From: an uncultured Sphingomonas sp.
GTDB lineage: Bacteria; Pseudomonadota; Alphaproteobacteria; Sphingomonadales; Sphingomonadaceae
Reading direction: 5' to 3'
Length of the DNA: 64,000 nucleotides
Assembly: GCA_913776255.1 (NCBI GenBank)
Contig: CAJYLV010000029.1
Coordinates: 1 to 64,000 of the forward strand
Numbering within the stretch: the stretch's first letter is position 1; each line of letters starts with the position of its first letter. Under the pieces are notes generated by a model. The model was not told the DNA's origin and ran no database searches. It was given only the letters and a program-made list of their open reading frames with translations. Of this stretch, positions 32,232 to 41,900 are shown one piece after another. Both the position numbers and the translations under genes were made by a program.

Positions 32232-34705
32232 CGCGCAAACTCCCGTGCGAGGCGGCGGACGGCGGCGGCGTCCGGGCAGGCGAGCGCCGCGCGCGCATGG
32301 TCGCGCGCCGCCGACAGGTCGAGATCGCGCACCAGCGCCTTGATCTCCGGCACCGCGGCGGGCGCGACCGACAATTCCGTGACGCCGAGCCCGAGCAGGA
32401 TTGGCACCGCGAGCGGATCGGAGGCGAGGCTGCCGCACACGCCGGTCCAGCGATGGCGCAGCGCGCCGCCGCGCACCGTCTCGCCGATCAGCCGCAGCAC
32501 CGCCGGGTGCAGCCCGTCGAGCGCGCCCGCGACCGCGGCATTCCCGCGGTCCATCGCCAACGTATATTGCGTCAGGTCGTTGGTGCCGATCGACAGGAAG
32601 TCGGCCTCGGCGGCGAGCAGGTCGGCGCCGATCGCCGCAGCAGGCGTCTCGACCATCACGCCGAGTTCGACGTCGCGCGCGCCGCCGGTCAGCCGGTCGA
32701 GCACCGCACGCACCTTGAGCAGTTCGTCGACGCCCGCGATCATCGGCACCATGATCCGGCAGCGTCCGCGCGGTCGCACCGCGAGAATCGCCTTGAGCTG
32801 ATCCTCGAGGATATGCGGATGCGCGAGCACGACGCGGACGCCGCGCAGCCCGAGCGCAGGATTTTCCTCGCCGTCGATCGGCAGATAGGGCGCGGGCTTG
32901 TCGCCGCCGATGTCGAGCAGCCGGACGATCAGCGGCCGTCCGTCGAGCGCGTCGACCACCGCCTGATAGTCGGCGGTCTGTTCGGCGACGTCGGGCGCGG
33001 TGTCGCGGTCGAGGAACAGCAATTCGGTACGCAGCAGCCCGCAGCCCTCCGCGCCGTTGCGCACCGCGACTTCGGCGTCGGCGGGCGAGCCGCAATTGGC
33101 GAACAGCTCGATCCGCGTGCCGTCGGCGGTGCGGCATTCCTCGTTGGCGCGCGCGAGCGCATCGGCGCGGCGGGTCGCGGCGGCGGTAACGCGGGTCTGC
33201 GCCTCGACAGCCAGATCGGTCGGCGGGGCAGGGTGAAGCCAGCCCGCGCTGGCATCGAGGATCACGCTGGTGCCGACCGGCACATCGCGGAGCGCGTCGC
33301 CGAGCGCGACCAGCGTCGGCACGCCGCGCGCAGCAGCGAGGATCGAGACGTGCGAGGTCGGGCCCCCGCGCACGATCGCCAATCCCGCCAGCCGATCGAG
33401 GTCGAGCGCCATGAACTGCGACGGCAACAGGTCTTCGGCGACGAGGATCGCGCCCTCCGGCAGCGCTACCCCTGCGTCTTCGACCCCCATCAGCCGTGCG
33501 ATCAATTGGCGTTCGAGGTCGCGCATGTCGTCGGCGCGCTCGGCGAGGCGCGGGTCGCCGCCGGCACGCAGCGCATCGGCCTGCGGACGGATCGCGGCGC
33601 GCCACGCGAACGCGGCGCTGCGCCCGGCGGCAATTTCGGCGCGGGCGGTGTCGAGCAACGCGTCGTCGGACAGCATCGCGGCATGCGCGTCGAGGATCGC
33701 GCGCATCGGCCCGCGCGCCGCCGCCGCCTTGTCGGCAAGCTCGGCCGACAGTGCGGCGCACGCCAGCGTGAAGGCGGCTTCCTCGGCCGCGATCCCGCAG
33801 CCGTCACGCGGCACGTCGAGGTCCTGCACGTCCCAGCGCGCGACGGCGCCGATCGCCAGCCCCGGTGCGGCGGTGACGCCCGTCAGCGCGCCGTCGGGCA
33901 CGTCGCCCGATGCCGGCGCGGTCGGGCGCGGCGGCGTGGGCGCGGCGTCTTCCTTGATGCCGTGCAGGATCAGCTCGGCGACCGCCTCGACCGCCGCATC
34001 CGCCTGTGTCCCGGTCGCGGCGATCGTCACGCGGTCGTTGTGCGCGACGATCAACGACAGCAGCCCGATCGGGCTGGTCGCGCCGACCGGTTCGCCGTCC
34101 TTCGCCAGCGTCACCACCGCGTCGAAGCCGCGCGCCACCTCGGCGATGCGCGCGGCGGGGCGGGCGTGGATGCCATGCGGCAAGGGGACGACGATCGTGC
34201 GCGTCGCGCTCGGGCCGTCACCTGCGCCCTGCTGCGCCTGCGCATCGTGCGCGGTCAGCGTCATCACGGCATCGCCGCGGGCGACGATCGCGCCGGTCGC
34301 ACGATGCGCGATCGTGAAGCGCTCGCCGTTGGTGATAACGATCGGCGTCACCGCCGCGCGCGCATCGCGGACGATCCGATCGAGGTCGAAGCGGATCAGC
34401 GGCTGATTGCGCGTCACCGCGTCGCCCGCCGCGACCAGCGTCTCGAACCCTGCGCCGTGCATCCCGACCGTATCGAGCCCGATGTGGATCAGCAGTTCCG
34501 CGCCCTCGGCGGTGCGCAGCGTGATCGCATGGCCGGTCGGCTGGACCGTCACCACCTGCCCGTCGCATGGCGCGACCAGCGTGTCGCCGGTCGGGTCGAT
34601 CGCGACGCCATCGCCCAGCATCCGCTCCGCGAACACCGCGTCGGGCACGTCGTCGAGCGAGCAGGCCCAGCCGTCGAGCGGTGCGTAGAGCGAGAGGGAA
34701 GCCAT
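32228..34705 (-). CDS. nagF: PTS multiphosphoryl protein EIIA-HPr-EI
   Basis: Carries three PTS steps in one 825-residue chain. The glucose-type EIIA (about residues 1-145) has the active His in LLIHIGLDTVGMHGAGF; HPr (about 165-250) has the active His in PLPHGIHARPAA; enzyme I (about 275-825) has the phospho-His in GGPTSHVSILA, plus NEECRTADG, GLLRTELLFLDRD, LLDIGGDKPAPYL, GVMVETPAA and FLSIGTNDLTQYTLAMDRGN. With NagE it forms a self-contained phosphoenolpyruvate-to-GlcNAc relay. Fusions of this order are known in GlcNAc systems. Overlaps nagE by ATGA and follows nagA by 24 bases. Confidence 0.94.
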   Translation of the reverse strand: MASLSLYAPLDGWACSLDDVPDAVFAERMLGDGVAIDPTGDTLVAPCDGQVVTVQPTGHAITLRTAEGAELLIHIGLDTVGMHGAGFETLVAAGDAVTRNQPLIRFDLDRIVRDARAAVTPIVITNGERFTIAHRATGAIVARGDAVMTLTAHDAQAQQGAGDGPSATRTIVVPLPHGIHARPAARIAEVARGFDAVVTLAKDGEPVGATSPIGLLSLIVAHNDRVTIAATGTQADAAVEAVAELILHGIKEDAAPTPPRPTAPASGDVPDGALTGVTAAPGLAIGAVARWDVQDLDVPRDGCGIAAEEAAFTLACAALSAELADKAAAARGPMRAILDAHAAMLSDDALLDTARAEIAAGRSAAFAWRAAIRPQADALRAGGDPRLAERADDMRDLERQLIARLMGVEDAGVALPEGAILVAEDLLPSQFMALDLDRLAGLAIVRGGPTSHVSILAAARGVPTLVALGDALRDVPVGTSVILDASAGWLHPAPPTDLAVEAQTRVTAAATRRADALARANEECRTADGTRIELFANCGSPADAEVAVRNGAEGCGLLRTELLFLDRDTAPDVAEQTADYQAVVDALDGRPLIVRLLDIGGDKPAPYLPIDGEENPALGLRGVRVVLAHPHILEDQLKAILAVRPRGRCRIMVPMIAGVDELLKVRAVLDRLTGGARDVELGVMVETPAAAIGADLLAAEADFLSIGTNDLTQYTLAMDRGNAAVAGALDGLHPAVLRLIGETVRGGALRHRWTGVCGSLASDPLAVPILLGLGVTELSVAPAAVPEIKALVRDLDLSAARDHARAALACPDAAAVRRLAREFAR

Positions 34706-34729
34706 GGCGTCTCCGGGAAGGAACGGGGG

Positions 34730-35860
34730 TCAGGCGACCGGCTGCGCGCCGATCCAGGTGCTGGCGGGATACAGGTCGCGGGTCAGGATCGCCCAGTCGG
34801 CGCGCTGCCCGATCGCGAGCGTTCCGCGCTCGTCGGACAGGCCGAGGAACGCCGCCGGGCTGGTCGCCGCCAGCCCCGCCGCCGCTTCGGGACTCAGCCC
34901 AAGCCGCGTCACCGCGTTACGTACCGCGCCCGCCATGTCGAGGTCCGAGCCGGCGAGCGTCCCGTCGGCGCCGACGCAGCGCCCGCCCTCGACGTGGATC
35001 GGCTTGCCCTGCAGCACGAAGTCCTTGGTCTCCGCCCCGACGCACGGCATCGCATCGGTCACCAGCATGAAGCGATCCGCCGGGCGCGCGCGCAAGGCAA
35101 TGCGCAGCGCGGCGTCGTCGACATGGAAGCCGTCGACGATGATCCCGCACCACGCGCTGTCGTTGTCGAGCGCCGCGCCGACCACGCCCGGCGCGCGGTG
35201 GTTCAGCGGCGACATCGCGTTGTAGAGGTGCGTCACCCCGCTCGCGCCGGCCGCGAAGGCGGCGGTGGCGGTGGCGTAATCGGCATCGGTATGGCCGAGG
35301 CAGACGCGCACGCCCGCCGCGACCAGCGCCGCGATCTGCGCGGTCGAGACGCATTCCGGCGCCAGCGTCACCATCACCCGCCCGCGCCGCGGCGCGGTGA
35401 GCAGCGCGAGCATGGCGTCGTCGAGCGCGCGGAACCGCGCCGGGTCGTGGATGCCCTTGCGCGCGACGTTGATGACCGGACCCTCGACGTGGATGCCGAT
35501 CACCCCCGGCACGCCCGCGTCGATCGCGGCATCGACCGCATCGAGCCCGCGTGCGATCGCATCGGGGGTGTCGCTGATGAGGGTCGGCATCGTCGCAGTG
35601 GTGCCATAGCGCGCGTGCGCCAGCGCGATCGCCCTCAGCCCTTCGACGGTCGGGGTGTCGTTGAACAGCACCCCGCCGCCGCCGTTGACCTGCGTGTCGA
35701 TGAAGCCGGGCATGACCCAGCCGCCGTCGAGATCGGTCGCGCCGGTATCGGCCCCGGCCTCGATCGCGGTGATGATCTGATTTTCGACCGTGATCGTCGC
35801 GGCAGACAAGGTGCCGCCGGGCGTGACGATCCGGCCGTTGGTGAAGCTGTGCCGCGTCAT
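34730..35860 (-). CDS. nagA: N-acetylglucosamine-6-phosphate deacetylase
   Basis: Hydrolyses GlcNAc-6-P to GlcN-6-P and acetate in the cytoplasm. The 376-residue length is normal. Seen: GGWVMPGFIDTQVNGGGG at the barrel entrance, metal/substrate motif GIHVEGPVINVARKGIHDP, LAPECV, CLGHTDADY, GVTHLYNAMSPLNHRAPG, and VTDAMP with the catalytic Asp. The start overlaps the stop of the SIS-domain deaminase gene (ATGA), so the two consecutive pathway steps are translationally coupled. Confidence 0.95.
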   Translation of the reverse strand: MTRHSFTNGRIVTPGGTLSAATITVENQIITAIEAGADTGATDLDGGWVMPGFIDTQVNGGGGVLFNDTPTVEGLRAIALAHARYGTTATMPTLISDTPDAIARGLDAVDAAIDAGVPGVIGIHVEGPVINVARKGIHDPARFRALDDAMLALLTAPRRGRVMVTLAPECVSTAQIAALVAAGVRVCLGHTDADYATATAAFAAGASGVTHLYNAMSPLNHRAPGVVGAALDNDSAWCGIIVDGFHVDDAALRIALRARPADRFMLVTDAMPCVGAETKDFVLQGKPIHVEGGRCVGADGTLAGSDLDMAGAVRNAVTRLGLSPEAAAGLAATSPAAFLGLSDERGTLAIGQRADWAILTRDLYPASTWIGAQPVA

Positions 35861-36891
35861 AGCGTGCGGGTGACCTTGCTCAGATGGCGGGGCGCATCGG
35901 GATCGAGCCCGCGCGCGACCGACAGATCGTTGGCCATGCGATAGAAGCTCTGGATCGTCAGGATCGGCTCGATCGCCGGGTGATCGGCGAGCGCGGGCGG
36001 GTGGCTGCCGCCATCGGCGCGCGCATCGGCGAGCGCGACCCGCGCCCCGCGCGCCGCGAATTCCGCCGCCGCCTCGCGCACGCCGTCACCGGCGACGTCG
36101 GAGGTGGCGAAGGCGAGCAGCGGGAAGCCTTCGTTGACGATCGCCATCGGCCCATGGCGGACCTCGGCGGCGCTGAATGCCTCGGCATGCAGCGCACAGG
36201 TTTCCTTGAGCTTCAGCGCGGCCTCCTGCGCGACGCCGAAGCCGAGCCCGCGCCCGATCACGAACAGGTTGTTGGCGTCGACCAGCAGATCGACCACCTC
36301 GCTCCAGTCGAGCGCCCAGGCCGCCGCGAGCCGCTCGGGCAGCGTCTCGACAGCGGTGCGCAGGCCTTCGTCGCCCGACCATTCGGCGACCAGCAGCGCC
36401 AACGCGGCCAGCGCGGTGATGTACGATTTGGTCGCGGCGACCGACTTTTCCGGCCCGGCCATCAACGGCACGACCGTGTCGGCGGCTTCGGCGAGCGGCG
36501 AGGTGGCGTCATTAACCAGTGCGACGATCCGGGCGCCCGCCGCCTTCTGCGCGGCGACGGTGGCGAGCAGGTCGGGGCTGCGCCCGCTCTGCGAGATCGC
36601 GATGCACAATGGCGCGGCCGGCGTCTTCACCGCCGATTCGTACACCGATGCCACCGACGGCGCGGCGGACGCGACCGGCACGCCGACGTACGTCTCGATC
36701 AGATATTTGCCGTAGGTGGCGGCATGGTCGGACGAACCGCGCGCGCAGGTGACCACCACCGCCGGCGGGGTCGCGCGCAGATCGCGCGCAAGATCGCGCA
36801 GCGTGTCGCGATTGGTGGCGAGCGTCCGCGCGACCGCGGCGGCGGACTCGGCCGCCTCGGCGAACATCAACGTCTGATCGGCGTCGGGCAT
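35857..36891 (-). CDS. SIS-domain glucosamine-6-phosphate deaminase (NagB-II type)
   Basis: Two SIS domains over 344 residues (CARGSSDHAATYGKYLIETY, ISQSGRSPDLLATV, TKSYITALAAL, then VIGRGLGFGVAQEAALKLKETC, AEVRHGPMAIVNEG), related to the isomerase half of GlmS but without a glutaminase domain. In GlcNAc clusters this form acts as the deaminase NagB-II, making fructose-6-P and ammonia. No classical nagB is in the window, which supports the assignment. The start at 36891 is used; a frame open to 36966 would give a Pro/Arg-rich N terminus not expected in the family. Confidence 0.88.
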   Translation of the reverse strand: MPDADQTLMFAEAAESAAAVARTLATNRDTLRDLARDLRATPPAVVVTCARGSSDHAATYGKYLIETYVGVPVASAAPSVASVYESAVKTPAAPLCIAISQSGRSPDLLATVAAQKAAGARIVALVNDATSPLAEAADTVVPLMAGPEKSVAATKSYITALAALALLVAEWSGDEGLRTAVETLPERLAAAWALDWSEVVDLLVDANNLFVIGRGLGFGVAQEAALKLKETCALHAEAFSAAEVRHGPMAIVNEGFPLLAFATSDVAGDGVREAAAEFAARGARVALADARADGGSHPPALADHPAIEPILTIQSFYRMANDLSVARGLDPDAPRHLSKVTRTL

Positions 36892-36956
36892 GTGGTGGCG
36901 CTTCCCTCGCGAACGGTGCGGCCCCGGTGCGCCGCTTCCCTGTACGATCCGGGTTA

Positions 36957-36973
36957 AGTCATACATTGGTATT
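36957..36973 (+). promoter_or_regulatory. Weak match to the candidate operator
   Basis: AGTCAT-ACATT-GGTATT keeps the GGTATT half and the five-base spacing of the motif at 26430, 29472 and 38821, but the left half matches only three of six bases. It shares ACATTGGTWAT with the reverse strand of the 29472 site. It lies about 70 bases upstream of the deaminase-nagA-PTS block, where an operator would be expected. Confidence 0.25.
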
Positions 36974-36975
36974 AT

Positions 36976-37731
36976 TCAAGTCTCTGTCGTTCGCAGCATG
37001 GTCGCAAGCGCCGCCACCGTGGCGACATCGGTGTGTCTGCTGACCGGCGGCGTGAACGCGAACCGCGCCAGCAGGGCGTCCTGTTCTCCGGCGACGGCGA
37101 CCCGGCACGAGGCGTGGACCTCGGTCACTCCGGTCGTGAGGATCGCGGGCAGCGTCGCCGCCGACACGCCGCTGCCGGCAAGGATCACGACCCGCCCCGC
37201 GGCGCGCTCTACCAATGTGGCCAGCATCGGCAAGGCGTCGACCGCGCTCGGCTGTCCGCCCGACGTGAGGATACGGTCGAAGCCGAGATCGATCGCGGTC
37301 GCCAGCGCCGCGGGCAAGTCGGGGGCGAGATCGAAGGCACGGTGCAGCGTCAGCGACAGTCTGTGTCCGCGCGCCGTACCGAGTTCGCGGGCGAGCGCGA
37401 TCCACCCCGCCAGCGTTTCGGCGTCGAGGCGATGGTCGGGCAGGCTCGCGCCGATCACCACCCCCGCGAGCCCCGCCTCGGCGGCGGTGCGAATGTCGTC
37501 GGCGACCAGCGCGCGCTCGGCGGCGTCATGGACGAACCCGCCGGCGCGCGACCGCGCGAGCAGGTGGACCGGCAGCGGCGCCTGCGCCGCGGCGTGCACC
37601 AGCGAGGCGGGCGGGGTGAGCCCGCCGACGTCGAGCGCCGCGCACAATTCGATGCGGTCCGCGCCGCCGGCGACCGCCGCGGCGACGCCGCGCGCATCCT
37701 CGACGCAGACCTCGAGCAGCCGCCGGGTCAT
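36976..37731 (-). CDS. CutC-family TIM-barrel protein
   Basis: A 251-residue cytoplasmic protein clearly of the CutC family: LLEVCVEDARGVAAAVAGGADRIELCAAL, GGLTPPASLV, PVHLLARSRAGGFVH, VVIGASLPDHRLD, HRAFDL, RILTSGGQPSA and a late GSGVS. The family was first linked to copper tolerance, but its biochemical activity is unsettled. Here its start overlaps the aspartylglucosaminidase stop (ATGA) and it leads into the nag genes, so a role in handling a GlcNAc-asparagine or sugar product is more likely than copper. That role is inferred from context only. Confidence 0.92.
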   Translation of the reverse strand: MTRRLLEVCVEDARGVAAAVAGGADRIELCAALDVGGLTPPASLVHAAAQAPLPVHLLARSRAGGFVHDAAERALVADDIRTAAEAGLAGVVIGASLPDHRLDAETLAGWIALARELGTARGHRLSLTLHRAFDLAPDLPAALATAIDLGFDRILTSGGQPSAVDALPMLATLVERAAGRVVILAGSGVSAATLPAILTTGVTEVHASCRVAVAGEQDALLARFAFTPPVSRHTDVATVAALATMLRTTET

Positions 37732-38732
37732 GACGCGAACAGCGACGGTGCCTTGTGGACGACGGTGCGCCCCGCGGTGTCGGTGACGGCGTAAGTGAAG
37801 CCGGGCAGCAGGCAGAACGCCCCGACGTTGCCGCGCGGATCGAGCGCGAGGAACCCGACCTGCACGCCCTTGATCGCATCACCGCGCAGCCTGGCGATAT
37901 GGCGCACCACTTCCTCGCACGCGCGCTGCGGCGACAGGCCCGCGCGCAGCGACGCGACGACCCGCGCGCTGCCCGACACGCGCGTCACTTCCTCGCCGAC
38001 CCCGGTCGAGGTCGCGCCGCCGACGCCGCGCTCGACGTACAGCCCCGCGCCGACCTGCGGCGAATCGCCGACGCGCCCGCGCATCTTGAACGCCATTCCC
38101 GAGGTGGTGCACGCCCCCGCCATCCGCCCGCCCGTGTCGCGCGCGAGCAGGCCGATCGTGTCGTGATCGAGCGCGCCGCCCGGCGTCACATGCCGCTGCG
38201 TACCGTAGGTGCCGGTCTCGCTGTTGGCGACCGGCTGGTAGCGGGCGGTCTTCAGCCAGTCGCGCCACGCCTGCTCGGCCTCCAGGGTCAGCAGCTTTTC
38301 CTGCGGAAAGCCCTGATCGCGCGCGAAGCGCGTCGCGCCCTCGCCGACCAGAAGCGTATGCGGCGTCTTCTCCATGACGCGGCGCGCGACAGAAATCGCA
38401 TGCGTGGTGTTCTCCAGCGCCGCGACCGCACCGACCGCGCCGGCATCGTCCATGATGACCGCATCCAGCGTGACGTGCCCGTCGCGATCGGGATAGCCGC
38501 TATAGCCGACCGAATGGTTGTTCGGATCGGCTTCCGGCACCTTCGCGCCGGCCTCGACCGCGTCGAGCAGCGTGCCGCCCGCCTTCATCGTCGCGAAGGC
38601 GGCATCGTTCGCCGCCGCACCGAAATCCCAGGTCGAGACGATCAGCGCCGCGCCCGCGCGGGTCGCCGCCGCGGCAGGGGCGGCCGCGCCCAGCGCCGCC
38701 AGTCCGGTCATCACCGATCGCCTGTCCGTCAT
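37728..38732 (-). CDS. N4-(beta-N-acetylglucosaminyl)-L-asparaginase, exported
   Basis: An Ntn hydrolase that cleaves the bond between the innermost GlcNAc and asparagine. The 334-residue product has an RR-type leader (MTDRRSVMTGLAALGAAAPAAA), then STWDFGAAANDAAFATM, PNNHSVGYSG, and the autocleavage site DHDTIG, where the Thr becomes the N-terminal nucleophile. The downstream GACTTSGMAFKMRGRVGDSPQVGAGLYVE is nearly the same pattern as in human aspartylglucosaminidase, which separates it from isoaspartyl peptidases. The family acts only on GlcNAc-Asn with a free amino acid. The start at 38732 follows AAGGGG; the frame is open to 38807. Confidence 0.92.
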   Translation of the reverse strand: MTDRRSVMTGLAALGAAAPAAAATRAGAALIVSTWDFGAAANDAAFATMKAGGTLLDAVEAGAKVPEADPNNHSVGYSGYPDRDGHVTLDAVIMDDAGAVGAVAALENTTHAISVARRVMEKTPHTLLVGEGATRFARDQGFPQEKLLTLEAEQAWRDWLKTARYQPVANSETGTYGTQRHVTPGGALDHDTIGLLARDTGGRMAGACTTSGMAFKMRGRVGDSPQVGAGLYVERGVGGATSTGVGEEVTRVSGSARVVASLRAGLSPQRACEEVVRHIARLRGDAIKGVQVGFLALDPRGNVGAFCLLPGFTYAVTDTAGRTVVHKAPSLFAS

Positions 38733-38820
38733 CCGGTCCGCCCCTTTTCGCCTCGTATCACCGCTTACCATGCACGTCTGATCGCGGGTCGCAATGCCAA
38801 CCTGCATTGGTCATGTGTGT

Positions 38821-38837
38821 GGTTCTATTCAGGTATT
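38821..38837 (+). promoter_or_regulatory. Candidate operator: GGTTCT-N5-GGTATT
   Basis: GGTTCT-ATTCA-GGTATT, with TGG before and GA after as at 26430. It lies in the divergent region, 89 bases upstream of the aspartylglucosaminidase start and 77 bases upstream of the second receptor start, so it could control both. A CATTGGTCA box just upstream (38804-38812) echoes the ATTGGT of the other sites. Confidence 0.5.
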
Positions 38838-38913
38838 GACCCAGCTTGCGCCATCCTGCAACCAACAGGAAGAATTAAACATGCAAAATTAATTACATAT
38901 TCGGGAGCGGTCG

Positions 38914-41900
38914 ATGTCATTCCTGAGTCACAGCGTATCGGTAACGGCTTTGGCGGGGGCGCTGGTGCTCGCCGCACCGGCCTTTGCGCAACAGGCCGCG
39001 CCGGGAGACGGCGACGCCGCCGCGCAGCGCAGCGCCGCGATCGGCAGCGAGCCGGTCGAAACCCCCGCGGCGACTGGCGAGGTGGTCGTGACCGGATCGC
39101 GCATCCAGCGTCCGAACGTCGCCAGCGCCGCGCCGATCACCTCGGTGACCGCACAGGACATCCGTGCCCAGGCGCCGCTCAACGTCGAGGAAGTGCTCAA
39201 CCGCCTTCCGCAGGTCGCCCCCGACAGCCAGCAGAATTATCAGGATTCCGACGGCCGTCAGCGGATCAAGCTGCGCAGCCTCGGCTTCGAGCGGACGCTG
39301 GTGCTGATCGACGGCAAGCGGCTCGGCACCCAGAACGGGCAGGACACCGGGATCATCCCGCCGTCGCTGCTCGAGCGCGTCGATGTGCTGACCGGCGGCG
39401 CGTCCTCGGTCTATGGCTCGGACGCGGTGGCGGGCGTCGTCAATTTCATCCTGCGCCCCAGCTTCGACGGCATCCGCCTCGACGCGAATTACAGTTTCTA
39501 CAATCACCAGAACAAGGGCACGACCGCGGGCGACGTCGCGCGCGGCGCGGGGATCACCCCGTTGCGCGGGCTGACCAACGACGGCGGGCGCAGCGACCTG
39601 ACGCTGACCGCCGGCAAGAAGCTGTTCGACGACAAGCTCAGCCTGATGGGCTTCGTCAATTACCGCCAGGCGAACTTCGTGCCGTACAACGCGCGCTCGA
39701 CCTCGGCCTGCGAGGTGCAGCAGCCGGTCGCCGACGGGCCGCTGTCGTGCACCACCACCAGCTATGCCCCCGGCGGCTATGTCCGCCCGGCGGTGACCGG
39801 CGGACCGGAATATATCAACAATTCCGACGGCACGCGCACCTTCGTGCCGTTCGGGCAGAGCAATGCGGCGTTCGACCGGCGCGGCTACCCGCTCCAGCGC
39901 GACATGGAGCGCGTCAACGCCGGCGGCTTCGCGACGCTGACGCTCGCGCCCGAGGCGGAACTGTACGGCTCGGCGATCTGGTTCAAGGACACGTCCTATA
40001 ACCGCTACCCAACGCGCGTACTCAACAGCGGCACCTATGGATCGGCACCCTATCAGGTGAATTGCGACAATCCGTTCCTGTCGGGATCGCAGGCGGCGGC
40101 GCTGTGCGGCGCGGCGGCCGGCACCGCGGCGCTGGCCCCGATCGACATCGGCTATCGCTTCGACAACCTGCCCTATACGCTCGACCAATATGTCAATCGC
40201 GGCATCCGCGCGACCGCCGGGGTCCGCGGCAAGGTCGGCACCGCCTGGACCTATGACGTCGGCGGCGTGTTCGCGCGCAACCAGCAGGACGTAGCGTTCG
40301 GCGATATCCCCGACGTGACGCGCGTCAACAATTCGCTCAACGTCGTCAACGTCAACGGCGCCCCGACCTGCGCGTCGGTGGTCAACGGCACCGACCCGAA
40401 CTGCATCCCGTTCGACGCGTTCAGCGCCGGGAACGACGGATCGGTGATGAGCTATCTGCTGGCCGGCAATCGCGCGCGCACGCGCGGCGTCGGCACGCTG
40501 TGGGACGTCACCGCCAACATGACCGGCGACCTCGGCAATTACGGCGTCACCTCGCCGTTCGCCAACGACGGCGTCGCGATCGCGCTGGGCGCGGAATATC
40601 GCAAGGACAGCTATCGCTCGACCGCCAATGGCGCCTATCGCGCGCTCTATTCGGGCACGGACTTCGACGCGTCGCAGGACGTGTGGGAGTCGAACATCGA
40701 GGTGCAGGCGCCGCTGGTGCAGGAAAAGCCGTTCGCGCACCTGTTGCAGGCCAATGGCGGCTATCGCGTGTCGAAGTACAGCAGCAGCCCCGACACCTTC
40801 TCGACCTGGAAGCTGGAAGGGCTGTGGGCGCCGGTGCGCGACCTGACGCTGCGCGCCAGCTTCAACAAGGCGCAGCGCGCGCCGACCGTGATCGAGATCC
40901 GGCAGGCCACCAACATCGGCTTCAGCCGGCAGGGCGGGGCGCGCGGCGATTTCTGCGCGCCGACCCGCAACGCCGACGGCTCGCTGGGGGCACCGGTCGC
41001 GTCGATCGACGTGTGCCGCGCCACCGGCCTATCCGACGCTTTGTACGGCAGCCCGACGTTGCTGTGCCCGGACAATTCCTGCACGATCCGCTCCGGCGGG
41101 TTCAGCGCCGATCCGGAAACCGCCTATACCCAGACCTATGGCTTCGTGGCGCGGCCGCGCTTCGTGCCGGGGCTGACCTTCTCGGTCGATTACTACCGGA
41201 TCAAGATCGACAATTCGCTCGGCTACAACGACGACAATTACTATCTCGACGGCTGCCTGCGCTCGGGCGGCGATCCGTTCTTCTGCTCGGGAATCGTCCG
41301 CGACGCCAACGGCACGCTCTATGCCGCGGCGGGGAGCAATCCGACCAGCGGCTTCATCCGCGCCGGCACGACCAATTACTATCGCTCGATCGCGCGCGGG
41401 CTCGACTTCCAGGCGCAATATACGCTGGATGCCGGCGGCGCCGGGCGGTTCGACTGGGGGTTCACCGGGTCGCTGACCACCTTCGCGGGCGGGCAGGATT
41501 CGCCGATCCAGCCGGAGCGCAATTGCGCGGGCTATTACGGCAACGGCTGCGGGCAGCTGATCCCGAAATGGTCGCACGGGCTGCGCACCACCTGGACCAG
41601 CGTCGACAAGCTGTTCAACGCCTCGCTCAACTGGCGCCATGTCGGGTCGCTGACCAACGCCAACAATTCGGGTGATGCCGCGATCGGCGGGACGCCCGAT
41701 CGGGAGCAGGCGACCTATTACCGGATCGGCGCGCAGGATTATTTCGATCTGGCGTTGACCTTCAACATCACGCAGCAGGTCGCGCTGCGGCTGATCGCGA
41801 ACAACCTGCTCGATCGCGTCGCGCCGTTCGTGCCCAATTCGTACAACATCAGCCTGGCGCGCAACAACACGATCCCGCAGCGGTACGATCCGCTCGGCCG

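Noticed and set aside
30525..33761. A 1078-residue minus-strand frame that would fuse the permease to more sequence
   Set aside because: NagE starts at 32231 with an ATGA overlap; the rest is a frame shadow of the EIIA-HPr-EI gene.
32297..35944. A 1215-residue plus-strand frame
   Set aside because: Antisense to the PTS and nagA genes; rich in Arg, His and Gln with no domain, typical of GC-rich shadow frames.
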